From positions 806,001 to 870,000 of the forward strand of contig OY970234.1 of the NCBI GenBank assembly GCA_963714125.1: a DNA stretch of 64,000 nucleotides, written 5' to 3'. A program made the position numbers and the translations under genes. The notes under the pieces are model-generated. The model had not been told where the DNA came from and searched no databases. It worked only from the letters and a program-made list of their open reading frames with translations. This DNA is from CAWCAW01 sp963714125. GTDB lineage: Bacteria; Actinomycetota; Acidimicrobiia; Acidimicrobiales; UBA8190. Numbering within the stretch: the first letter of the stretch is position 1; every line of letters starts with the position of its first letter. This document shows, in pieces, positions 34,893 through 41,909 of the stretch.

Positions 34893-37712
34893 ATGGCTGA
34901 CTCCAACGCACGGACCGCCGCGAGCCGGGGCGGCAAGCCATTGGTGATCGTGGAATCACCGGCCAAGGCGCGCACCATTGGCGGGCTACTCGGGCCCGAC
35001 TTCGTGGTGGAGTCCTCGGTGGGCCACATCAGGGACCTTCCCCGTCGAGCCGACGAAGTCCCCCTTGCCTACAAGAGCGAAGGCTGGGCTCGCCTCGGCG
35101 TCGACGTCGACAACGGCTTCAAGCCCCTGTACGTGGTGGCTCCCGAGAAGAAGTCGGTCGTCACTCGACTCAAGTCACTGTTGAAGGACGCCAGCGAGGT
35201 CTATCTGGCCACAGACGAGGACCGCGAGGGCGAGTCCATTGCGTGGCACCTCACCGAGGTGCTTTCTCCTCGCGTTCCGGTCAAGCGGATGGTGTTCCAC
35301 GAGATCACCCCCGCCGCCATTCGCCGGGCCGTGGACGAGTGGCGCGAGCTTGATCGTCGTCTCGTCGATGCTCAGGAAGCGCGGCGCATCCTCGACCGTC
35401 TCTACGGCTACGAGGTCTCACCGGTGTTGTGGAAGAAGGTCATGCCTCGCCTGTCAGCGGGCCGGGTCCAGAGCGTGGCCACTCGGATGATCGTGGAGCG
35501 CGAGCGCGCCCGCATGCGCTTCCGAGAAGGAACGTGGTGGGACATCGAGGGCACCTTCGCCGCCCAGGGCACCGCCTTTAGCGCCAACCTGGTTGCCGTC
35601 GACGGCACCGCCATTGCCACCGGGCGGGACTTCTCCGAATCCGGTGCGGTGACGAAGGCCGACGTCGTGCTCCTGGCCGAAGCCGACGCCACCGCGCTGG
35701 CTCAAGGTCTCGAGAACCAGCCCTTCACCGTCCGATCGGTGACGGATAAGCCGTACCGGCGTTCCCCGGCGGCTCCGTTCATCACCTCCACCTTGCAGCA
35801 GGAGGCCAGCCGCAAGCTTCGATTCGGCGCCCAACGCACCATGCAGGTGGCCCAACGCCTTTACGAGCAGGGGTGGGTCACCTACATGCGGACCGACTCC
35901 ACCACCTTGTCCAACGAGGCGCTTTCCGCGGCGCGCGCCCAAGCGGCCGATCTCTACGGCGCTGATTACGTCGCGGACCAACCCCGGCGTTACGAGCGCA
36001 AAGTCAAAAACGCACAAGAAGCCCATGAGGCCATCCGCCCCGCCGGTGAAGTGTTCCGTACCCCGGATCAGGCCTCTGGTGCCTTGAGCGGAGATGACCT
36101 GCGGCTCTACGAGCTCATTTGGAAGCGCACCGTCGCTTCGCAGATGAAAGACGCCACGGGCACCAGCGCGCAGGTGCGTCTGGTGGGTGTGTCGGTCGGA
36201 GAACGCCGCCAGGAAGCGGAGTTCGCGGCGTCGGGCACCGTCATCACCTTCCCTGGTTTCCTGCGCGCCTATGTGGAGGGATCTGACGACGCCGACGCCG
36301 AGCTGGCCGATCGCGACGTGCATCTTCCCGCGCTGTCCGAAGGTGACACCTTGAATGCCACCGCACTTGATCCCAAGGGCCACACCACCCAGCCTCCGCC
36401 GCGCTACACCGAGGCGTCACTCGTCAAAGCAATGGAGGAGCTCGGGGTCGGACGCCCTTCGACTTATGCCTCGATCTTGGGGACGATCCAGAACCGTGGC
36501 TATGTGTGGCACAAGGGAAGCGCCTTGGTGCCGTCGTTCACCGCTTTCGCCGTGGTGGGCCTCCTCGAGCGCTATTTCACCAACCTGGTGGACTACGGCT
36601 TCACCGCCGCCATGGAAGACGATCTCGACGGCATCGCCAACGGTTCCAAAGAAGCGTTGCCCTGGTTGACCCGTTTCTATTTCGGTGAGGCGAGCGTCGC
36701 CAACGGCAATGGCGTGGCGGGGCCGGACAACGGCGCCGCGCCGTCCTCGCACACTCGGGGGCTCAAGGAAGACGTGTCTGCGCACCTGGGCACCATTGAT
36801 GCGCGCGAAGTGAACTCGATCCCCATCGGCACCGACGACGAAGGTCGCAGCATCGTGGTGCGAGTGGGGCGCTACGGGCCGTATCTCCAGCGCGGCGAGG
36901 ACGAGCGCGCCAGCGTGCCTGAAGATCTTGCTCCCGACGAGCTCACCGTCGAAAAGGCGCAGGAACTGTTGGTGGCCCCGTCTCCCGATCGCACGTTGGG
37001 CACCCACCCCGAGTCGGGAGTCGATGTCATCGTGCGCGCCGGTCGTTTCGGGCCGTACGTGCAGCTGGGTGAACTCGTCGAGGGAGAGCGTCCTCGCACG
37101 GCGTCGTTGTTTCGCACCATGACTCCCGAGACCGTCACCTTGGAGCAAGCCCTCGAGCTTCTCCTGTTGCCCCGCCTGGTCGGTACCGACCCTGCCGGAC
37201 AAGAGGTGATCGAGGCGTTGAACGGTCGGTACGGTCCGTACTTGAAGAAGGGTGCTGACACCCGCAGCCTCGACACCGAGGAACAACTCTTCACCGTCAC
37301 CCTCGACGAGGCATTGGCGCTGTTCGCCCAGCCCAAGGTCCGCCGGGGCCGAGGTGCTGCTGCCGCCCCGCTTCGCGAGCTCGGAGCCGATCCTGAGACC
37401 GGATCGCCCATGGTGGTGCGCTCCGGGCGATTCGGTCCCTATGTGACCGACGGCACCACCAACGCGTCGTTGCGTAAGGGCGATGCCCCCGAGACGATCA
37501 CCACGGAACGAGCTGCCGAGCTGTTGGCCGACCGGCGGGCGGCCCCGCCGTCTCCGCGCGCCCAGCGCGCCGCGGCCAAGAAGACGACCAAAAAGGTCGC
37601 CAAAAAGGCGGCCAAGAAGACCACCAAAACAGCAGCGAAAAAGGCGACCGGGAAGACGACAAAGCGAGCTGTCAAAAAGGCAGCTGCTCCCGGCGCCGAC
37701 GGCGACGGCTGA
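34893..37712 (+). CDS. topA: DNA topoisomerase I
   Basis: A 939-residue type IA topoisomerase. The Toprim domain at the N terminus has VIVESPAKARTI and LATDEDREGESIAWHL. The active-site Tyr is in TYMRTDSTTLS. Instead of zinc fingers, the C-terminal part carries four Topo-C repeats (RYGPYLQRG, RFGPYVQLG, RYGPYLKKG, RFGPYVTDG), as in actinobacteria. A strongly basic tail of Ala-Lys-Lys-Thr repeats ends the protein, a feature linked to processivity in mycobacterial TopA. The ATG at 34893 lacks a strong ribosome binding site. It is followed by tmk after 5 bp, so topA-tmk-holB form an operon. Confidence 0.95.
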   Translation: MADSNARTAASRGGKPLVIVESPAKARTIGGLLGPDFVVESSVGHIRDLPRRADEVPLAYKSEGWARLGVDVDNGFKPLYVVAPEKKSVVTRLKSLLKDASEVYLATDEDREGESIAWHLTEVLSPRVPVKRMVFHEITPAAIRRAVDEWRELDRRLVDAQEARRILDRLYGYEVSPVLWKKVMPRLSAGRVQSVATRMIVERERARMRFREGTWWDIEGTFAAQGTAFSANLVAVDGTAIATGRDFSESGAVTKADVVLLAEADATALAQGLENQPFTVRSVTDKPYRRSPAAPFITSTLQQEASRKLRFGAQRTMQVAQRLYEQGWVTYMRTDSTTLSNEALSAARAQAADLYGADYVADQPRRYERKVKNAQEAHEAIRPAGEVFRTPDQASGALSGDDLRLYELIWKRTVASQMKDATGTSAQVRLVGVSVGERRQEAEFAASGTVITFPGFLRAYVEGSDDADAELADRDVHLPALSEGDTLNATALDPKGHTTQPPPRYTEASLVKAMEELGVGRPSTYASILGTIQNRGYVWHKGSALVPSFTAFAVVGLLERYFTNLVDYGFTAAMEDDLDGIANGSKEALPWLTRFYFGEASVANGNGVAGPDNGAAPSSHTRGLKEDVSAHLGTIDAREVNSIPIGTDDEGRSIVVRVGRYGPYLQRGEDERASVPEDLAPDELTVEKAQELLVAPSPDRTLGTHPESGVDVIVRAGRFGPYVQLGELVEGERPRTASLFRTMTPETVTLEQALELLLLPRLVGTDPAGQEVIEALNGRYGPYLKKGADTRSLDTEEQLFTVTLDEALALFAQPKVRRGRGAAAAPLRELGADPETGSPMVVRSGRFGPYVTDGTTNASLRKGDAPETITTERAAELLADRRAAPPSPRAQRAAAKKTTKKVAKKAAKKTTKTAAKKATGKTTKRAVKKAAAPGADGDG

Positions 37713-37717
37713 GCGTC

Positions 37718-38380
37718 GTGGCCGAACGCGGCCGACTGATCGCGTTTGAGGGCATCGACGGTTGCGGCAAGACGACGCAAGCGCACCTGCTGGCCGCCAC
37801 ATTGGGCCCCCGCACCGTGATCACCAGCGAGCCCGGAGCTACCGCTTTAGGGGCGCGACTGCGTTCGCTGTTGCTCGACCCCCAGTTCCCGTCTCCTTCA
37901 GTGCGGGCCGAGGCGTTGCTCATGGCCGCTGATCGAGCCGAACATGTGGCCGAGGTCGTTGGTCCGGCGCTCGAAGATGGGCGCTGGGTGGTCACCGATC
38001 GCTACTCGGGATCGACGCTGGCGTATCAGGGTTACGGGCGCAACTTGGACGTCGGCGAGCTGGCGAAGCTCGTGGCCTGGGCCACGGGGGGAATCCAGGC
38101 CGACATGAACGTGCTCGTGGATGTGCCTTTGGCGCTGTCGCGAGAGCGGGTGCGTTCCCGGGACAAAGGGGACCGGCTCGAACAGTCGGAGGAGGATTTT
38201 CACGACCGCGTTCGGCGGGGGTATTTGACCCTGGCTGGCGCGGATGACACGCGGTGGGTCGTCATCGACGGGGTGGGGACCGTGTCCGAAGTGGCGGCGC
38301 GCGTCTACGACGCCATTACGGCCCGGATGGGGCCCTTGCCCGCCGGCTTAGCGCCCGCCGTCCCTGCGCCACCGGGCTGA
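37718..38380 (+). CDS. tmk: Thymidylate kinase
   Basis: A 220-residue enzyme phosphorylating dTMP to dTDP. The P-loop is FEGIDGCGKTTQ, the DRY-type motif is VVTDRYSGSTLAYQG, and a LID-like segment with RVRSRDKGDRLEQSEEDFHD follows. The GTG start lies 5 bp after topA and the stop 9 bp before holB, the standard actinobacterial arrangement. The C terminus carries an extra Pro/Ala-rich tail of about 15 residues. Confidence 0.95.
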   Translation: MAERGRLIAFEGIDGCGKTTQAHLLAATLGPRTVITSEPGATALGARLRSLLLDPQFPSPSVRAEALLMAADRAEHVAEVVGPALEDGRWVVTDRYSGSTLAYQGYGRNLDVGELAKLVAWATGGIQADMNVLVDVPLALSRERVRSRDKGDRLEQSEEDFHDRVRRGYLTLAGADDTRWVVIDGVGTVSEVAARVYDAITARMGPLPAGLAPAVPAPPG

Positions 38381-38389
38381 GAACGACGT

Positions 38390-39556
38390 ATGCCAACTCC
38401 GAGCACCGACCTACCCCTCGACAGCGCCGGCTCTTCGGACAATGACCTGCCCTCGATGAGCCTGTTTGCCGGTGTCGTCGGCCAAGCACGAGCCCTCGCC
38501 GATCTGCGCGCCGCCGCTCGCCGGCCGGTGCACGCCTACCTTTTGGTGGGAGAGGCGGGGCTCGGCCAGGGCGCGTTGGTCAGAGGCTTCGCGGCGGCTT
38601 TGCTGTGTCCGAATGGGGGCTGTGGGCACTGTGAGGTGTGCCGACGGGCTCTGGCGGGATCGCATCCAGATCTGGTGGAGTTCGGGCGTGCCGGAGCGGC
38701 TATGAGCGTGGACGATGCTCGGCGCGTGGTGCGTCTGGCTCAACGTCGGCCCCTCGAAGCCAGTCGCCAGGTCATCAGCATCGAGGACGTGCATCTCGCC
38801 CGTCTGGCCGCCCCCGTGTTGCTCAAGACATTGGAGGAGCCCGCCGGCGAGAGCGTGTTCGTGTTGCGGGCCGAGACCATTCCCGCCGAGCTGGCCACCG
38901 TGGCCAGCCGCTGTGTGCGTATTGATCTGACCCCGGTGTCAGCGGGGGAGCTCACGAGCTGGCTCCAGGGCCAAGGGGTGGAGCCGGAGGCGGCTGCGGA
39001 GTTGGCTGACGCGGCCGGCGGCAACGCCGATCGGGCCCGTCTTCTTGCTGACGATGCCGGCTTTGCCGCCCGGCGTGCCCTATGGCGGTCGGTGCCGACC
39101 CGCCTCGACGGCACGGGAGCAGTGGCCGCCGCCTTGGCGGCCGAGCTTCTCGCTTCGGCAGAACAGGCCGTGGAGCCGCTGCGGGCGCGCCAGGCCGCCG
39201 AAATGGAAGAGCTGGGCGCCCAGGCCGAGGCCATGGGCGAACGAGGCATCCCGGGACGTAAGGAGATCGAGGAGCGCCACAATCGAGCTGTCCGGAAATG
39301 GCGAACCGACGAGCTGCGGGCCGGGCTGGCCAATCTGGCTCGGGCCTACCGCGATCGCATGGTGGCCCAAGTTGCCCAAGGCGGCGCAGGGCATACGCCC
39401 GGGGCGCCGGGGACCGGTCACGTCGAGAGCCATCTGCGCCAACTGGCTGGCGCCGTGCGGGCCGTAGAGGAAGTGGCGGCCGAGCTCATTCGCAATCGGA
39501 ACGAGACCTTGATGTTGGAGGCGCTGATGGTCCGGCTCTCAGCCATCGGTGCATAA
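38390..39556 (+). CDS. holB: DNA polymerase III delta' subunit
   Basis: A 388-residue clamp-loader subunit. The AAA+ fold begins at SLFAGVVGQARALADLRAAA. The P-loop is GEAGLGQGALVRGF, in which the usual Lys or Arg is Gln. A zinc-binding four-Cys knuckle follows (CPNGGCGHCEVC), then HPDLVEF, and LLKTLEEPAGESVFVL with CVRIDLTPVS. It should assemble with tau/gamma and delta to load the sliding clamp, with little or no ATPase activity of its own. It completes the topA-tmk-holB operon. The C-terminal 130 residues form the helical collar domain and include a Lys/Arg-rich insert. Confidence 0.9.
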   Translation: MPTPSTDLPLDSAGSSDNDLPSMSLFAGVVGQARALADLRAAARRPVHAYLLVGEAGLGQGALVRGFAAALLCPNGGCGHCEVCRRALAGSHPDLVEFGRAGAAMSVDDARRVVRLAQRRPLEASRQVISIEDVHLARLAAPVLLKTLEEPAGESVFVLRAETIPAELATVASRCVRIDLTPVSAGELTSWLQGQGVEPEAAAELADAAGGNADRARLLADDAGFAARRALWRSVPTRLDGTGAVAAALAAELLASAEQAVEPLRARQAAEMEELGAQAEAMGERGIPGRKEIEERHNRAVRKWRTDELRAGLANLARAYRDRMVAQVAQGGAGHTPGAPGTGHVESHLRQLAGAVRAVEEVAAELIRNRNETLMLEALMVRLSAIGA

Positions 39557-39604
39557 AGGGGACCCAGTGGTCACCGGGCCTGGTCTAGCGGCTGCTCTAC
39601 TCTT

Positions 39605-39610
39605 TAGGAT
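39605..39610 (+). promoter_or_regulatory. Possible -10 box upstream of tRNA-Thr
   Basis: TAGGAT, identical to the boxes of nadE and the micropeptide, lies 73 bp before the tRNA in the 127-bp gap after holB. No protein starts just after it, so it may serve the tRNA. No clear -35 box was seen. Confidence 0.3.
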
Positions 39611-39683
39611 GGTCTGCTTCTAAGTGTTCGTCCGGTCACTCGTCGTCGCTGAGTGTCCGGGGAACGGATCGTGACCACGGTAT

Positions 39684-39759
39684 GCCTGGGTAGCTCAGCT
39701 GGTAGAGCAGCGCATTCGTAATGCGCAGGTCAGGGGTTCGAGTCCCCTCCCAGGCTCCA
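39684..39759 (+). tRNA. tRNA-Thr (anticodon CGT)
   Basis: A complete 76-nt cloverleaf. The acceptor stem pairs GCCTGGG (39684-39690) with CCCAGGC (39749-39755), the discriminator is T and CCA is encoded. The D-loop has the usual AGCTCAGCTGGTAGAGC. The anticodon stem GCGCA/TGCGC closes a TTCGTAA loop with anticodon CGT, which reads ACG (Thr). The T-arm is AGGGG-TTCGAGT-CCCCT. Confidence 0.95.
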
Positions 39760-39771
39760 ACGTCGACGGGT

Positions 39772-39799
39772 TCTGACGCAGCAGCGTCAGAGCGTCGTT
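39772..39799 (+). terminator. Hairpin after tRNA-Thr
   Basis: TCTGACGC, loop AGCA, GCGTCAGA form a perfect 8-bp stem beginning 13 nt after the tRNA, followed by GCGTCGTTT. The short T run makes it a plausible intrinsic terminator for the tRNA transcript. Confidence 0.5.
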
Positions 39800-40068
39800 T
39801 CGGCCCTGGCGCCCGCGGGTACCCCCAGCAAAATGCGAAGGCGTTGTCGTCGCCATCGCAAGTGTGCGTTAGGTCGCCCGTTCCCTTCACGGCCGCCGCT
39901 GGGGGTCGTCAGAGCCAGGGAATGTGTTGGAAAGTTGTGCGAACGAAGACATTCCGCGAGAGCGCCCATCGTTATCATCGCAACCACCGTTAATGTTTTA
40001 TTTATCATCATCATGATGATGTTTAAGAGCCCTATTGGCGCCTTGGGGGTAGTCGAGGCGAGCGGGGA
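39800..40068. other. Non-coding AT-rich segment with perfect palindrome
   Basis: No gene is visible between the tRNA terminator and the first GAF-ANTAR gene. From about 39970 to 40026 base composition drops sharply to AT-rich in otherwise about 65% GC surroundings. Inside it, CATCATCATGATGATG (40006-40021) is a perfect 16-bp palindrome, preceded by TATCAT, which could serve as a -10 box. It is most simply a promoter and operator region for the downstream regulator. Confidence 0.45.
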
Positions 40069-40788
40069 GTGAGGAAGAGATCCGATTTGAGCAGTGAGGA
40101 CTCGGAACGGGTTCGCGCCGCCCTTGCCCGCCGTGGCGAGGGTGAGTCGATGTCTCTCACCACTGTCTGTAGCAATGCCGCCCGCCTGCTGGGGATGACG
40201 GGCGTGACCGTCGTGTTGATGGGGAAGGACACAACTCCGAGCGTCGCCTGCGTGTACGGCGTGTCCAGCGTGGTGCAGGACGCCGAACTCACCCTCGGCC
40301 AAGGTCCGGCTACCGAGGCGTACAGCGACGGTAGTGCCATCATCGTTGACGATCTCGAAATGCACAGAGAGCGGTGGCCACATCTGGCCGGTGTCTTGAT
40401 CGACGCCGGCATCCGAAGCGCCTACGGGCTCCCGCTGCATTTAGGGGCGATCAAGCTTGGCGCGCTGGTTCTCTACCGGGATGAACCCGGTGTGCTCGAT
40501 GGCGAGGCGCTTTCGGAAGCATTTTTGGTGGCCGGCCTGATCACGCACCTTTTGCTCGACATGCAGGCCCAGGCGTCATCAGAGTTTCTGGCCTGGGGCC
40601 TCGAGGTTGACGACGATCGGTCGGTGGTGCATCAAGCCACAGGAATGATTTCCGTGCAGCTCGATTGCGATATCGAAGAAGCCCTGTTGCGCTTGCGTGG
40701 TTACGCCTACTCGACGGACCGACCGATTCGTGAAGTGGCCATCGAAGTCGTGACGAGGAAGCTAAGGTTCGACGAAACCACCCGGTAA
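40069..40788 (+). CDS. GAF-ANTAR domain regulator 1
   Basis: A 239-residue two-domain regulator. The first about 155 residues are a GAF sensor (SLTTVCSNAARLLGMTGVTV, later RSAYGLPLHLGAIKLGALVL). The C-terminal about 60 residues are an ANTAR RNA-binding domain (VVHQATGMISVQLDCDIEEA, then LRLRGYAYSTDRPIREVAIE). ANTAR proteins bind paired hexaloop hairpins in nascent RNA and prevent termination. The GTG at 40069 is shown; a TTG at 40087 preceded by GAGGAAGAG at good spacing is an attractive alternative. It is followed 185 bp later by a paralogue of the same architecture. Confidence 0.85.
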   Translation: MRKRSDLSSEDSERVRAALARRGEGESMSLTTVCSNAARLLGMTGVTVVLMGKDTTPSVACVYGVSSVVQDAELTLGQGPATEAYSDGSAIIVDDLEMHRERWPHLAGVLIDAGIRSAYGLPLHLGAIKLGALVLYRDEPGVLDGEALSEAFLVAGLITHLLLDMQAQASSEFLAWGLEVDDDRSVVHQATGMISVQLDCDIEEALLRLRGYAYSTDRPIREVAIEVVTRKLRFDETTR

Positions 40789-40799
40789 CCAAGGGAAAG

Positions 40800-40829
40800 C
40801 ACGTATATCTGTCAGGCGGAATCACGTAT
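40800..40829. repeat. CACGTAT direct repeat
   Basis: CACGTAT at 40800-40806 and 40823-40829, 23 bp apart (about two helical turns), just downstream of the first GAF-ANTAR gene and upstream of the second. Possible binding sites for a dimeric regulator. Confidence 0.25.
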
Positions 40830-40865
40830 GCTTTAGGCCTATCGTCTGGTCGCCATTCGTGTCAC

Positions 40866-40909
40866 CCTTGATTGCGCGTCCTTGGTGATTTAGCTGGGCG
40901 CAATCAAGG
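40866..40909 (+). promoter_or_regulatory. 12-bp inverted repeat before second GAF-ANTAR gene
   Basis: CCTTGATTGCGC (40866-40877) is perfectly complementary to GCGCAATCAAGG (40898-40909) with a 20-nt loop; allowing one bulged C, pairing extends 3 bp more. There is no T tract, so it is not a standard terminator. It could be an operator or a leader RNA structure. Confidence 0.5.
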
Positions 40910-40912
40910 TGC

Positions 40913-40946
40913 AAGGGTATGCCGAACGAACGGCGATGAATCCCTT
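40913..40946 (+). promoter_or_regulatory. Hexaloop hairpin resembling one arm of an ANTAR RNA target
   Basis: GCCG-AACGAA-CGGC (40921-40934) has a six-base loop with A at position 1 and G at position 4, the two bases ANTAR domains require. A basal AAGGG/CCCTT stem extends it. It ends 27 nt before the second GAF-ANTAR start. Only one such hairpin is seen, whereas known targets have two. Confidence 0.3.
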
Positions 40947-40973
40947 TATCCTCCAGAGCGATGAGCGTGATTT

Positions 40974-41720
40974 GTGGACAATCGAGAAGGATGGATTGCT
41001 CGAACCTTCGTTGAACTCGCCGACACGCTGGTTGCTGATTTCGATGTTATCGATCTTGCCTCGCGTCTCGTCGAACGATGCGGCCAGCTCTTGGGCGCCA
41101 CCGAAGTAGGGCTGGCGCTGTCGGCGAGGGACAAGCTGCGCGTGGTGGCCTCGTCGTCCGAGCGCATGGGCGCGCTGGAGCTGATGGAGTTCGAGCATGA
41201 CGAAGGGCCCGGATACGACTGCGTGCGGACTGGGCACAGCGTTCTGAACCAACACCTGGATCACGCGTACGATCGCTGGCCCCGATTCACCTTGGAGGCC
41301 CGTAGCGCGGGATTTGAGATCGTTCATGCCCTGCCGCTGCGCCTGCGCCATGACGTCATCGGCGTCATGAATATCTTCGGCAGTAATCAACGCGACCTCT
41401 CTACCATCGAGGTCGATCTGGCCCAAGCGCTGGCTGATATCGCCACCATTGGAATCCTTCAGGAACGGGCCATCTCCAGCAGCGCGTCGATTGCCACCCA
41501 GCTGCGCAGTGCGCTCAACTCGCGACTGATCGTCGAACAGGCGAAAGGGGTCGTGACTGAAGCGCGCGACGTCGGCGCCGATGAGGCATTTGCCATGCTT
41601 CTGCGCTACGCGCGGGCTAAACAACTACGGCTGAGCGTCGTCGCCAGCGCCGTGATCGACCGGACACTCTCGGCCTCGGTGCTGCCTCTGGTGACGCGTT
41701 GGAATGGGAGCTACGGGTAA
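40974..41720 (+). CDS. GAF-ANTAR domain regulator 2
   Basis: A 248-residue paralogue of the upstream protein. The GAF domain begins ADTLVADFDVIDLASRLVER and contains LLGATEVGLALSARDKLRVV and IVHALPLRLRHDVIGVMNIF. The ANTAR domain (LNSRLIVEQAKGVVTEARDV, then AFAMLLRYARAKQLRLSVVA) is closer to the textbook form, with the conserved VEQAKG. The GTG at 40974 has no obvious ribosome binding site. It probably regulates transcripts at the antitermination level in response to a small ligand. The leader ahead of it contains an inverted repeat and an A1/G4 hexaloop hairpin. Confidence 0.88.
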   Translation: MDNREGWIARTFVELADTLVADFDVIDLASRLVERCGQLLGATEVGLALSARDKLRVVASSSERMGALELMEFEHDEGPGYDCVRTGHSVLNQHLDHAYDRWPRFTLEARSAGFEIVHALPLRLRHDVIGVMNIFGSNQRDLSTIEVDLAQALADIATIGILQERAISSSASIATQLRSALNSRLIVEQAKGVVTEARDVGADEAFAMLLRYARAKQLRLSVVASAVIDRTLSASVLPLVTRWNGSYG

Positions 41721-41870
41721 CACGACCTGTCGGCGCCGGTGGCCATCGCCGCCTCCGCGACCGCGCTGCGTGATTCTCGTTGCGGCCAACAGTGATGTTT
41801 GGGTCTTGCCCTAAAGGCGGCCTCCAGCCCGACCGATAGTCAACACGTCGATCCCATTGATCCGGCCTAG

Positions 41871-41904
41871 ACCTCGCCGATCTGAATCACGTTCCCAGCG
41901 AGGT
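41871..41904 (+). promoter_or_regulatory. Leader inverted repeat covering the ribosome binding site (copy A)
   Basis: ACCTCGC (41871-41877) is complementary to GCGAGGT (41898-41904), which contains the GAGG ribosome binding site of the LuxR gene at 41910; the loop is 20 nt. In mRNA this would hide the site. Nearly the same leader precedes the PAS-GGDEF-EAL gene at 51196. Confidence 0.55.
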
Positions 41905-41909
41905 GTCCC

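Noticed and set aside
39636..39890. Minus-strand 84-residue frame containing WEGTRTPDLRITNALLYQLS
   Set aside because: It is antisense to tRNA-Thr; this peptide is a well-known false annotation arising from tRNA complements.
40006..40021. Palindrome considered as a replication origin or attachment site
   Set aside because: No DnaA boxes, parAB, dnaA or integrase nearby, and no second copy was noticed; a promoter/operator is more likely.
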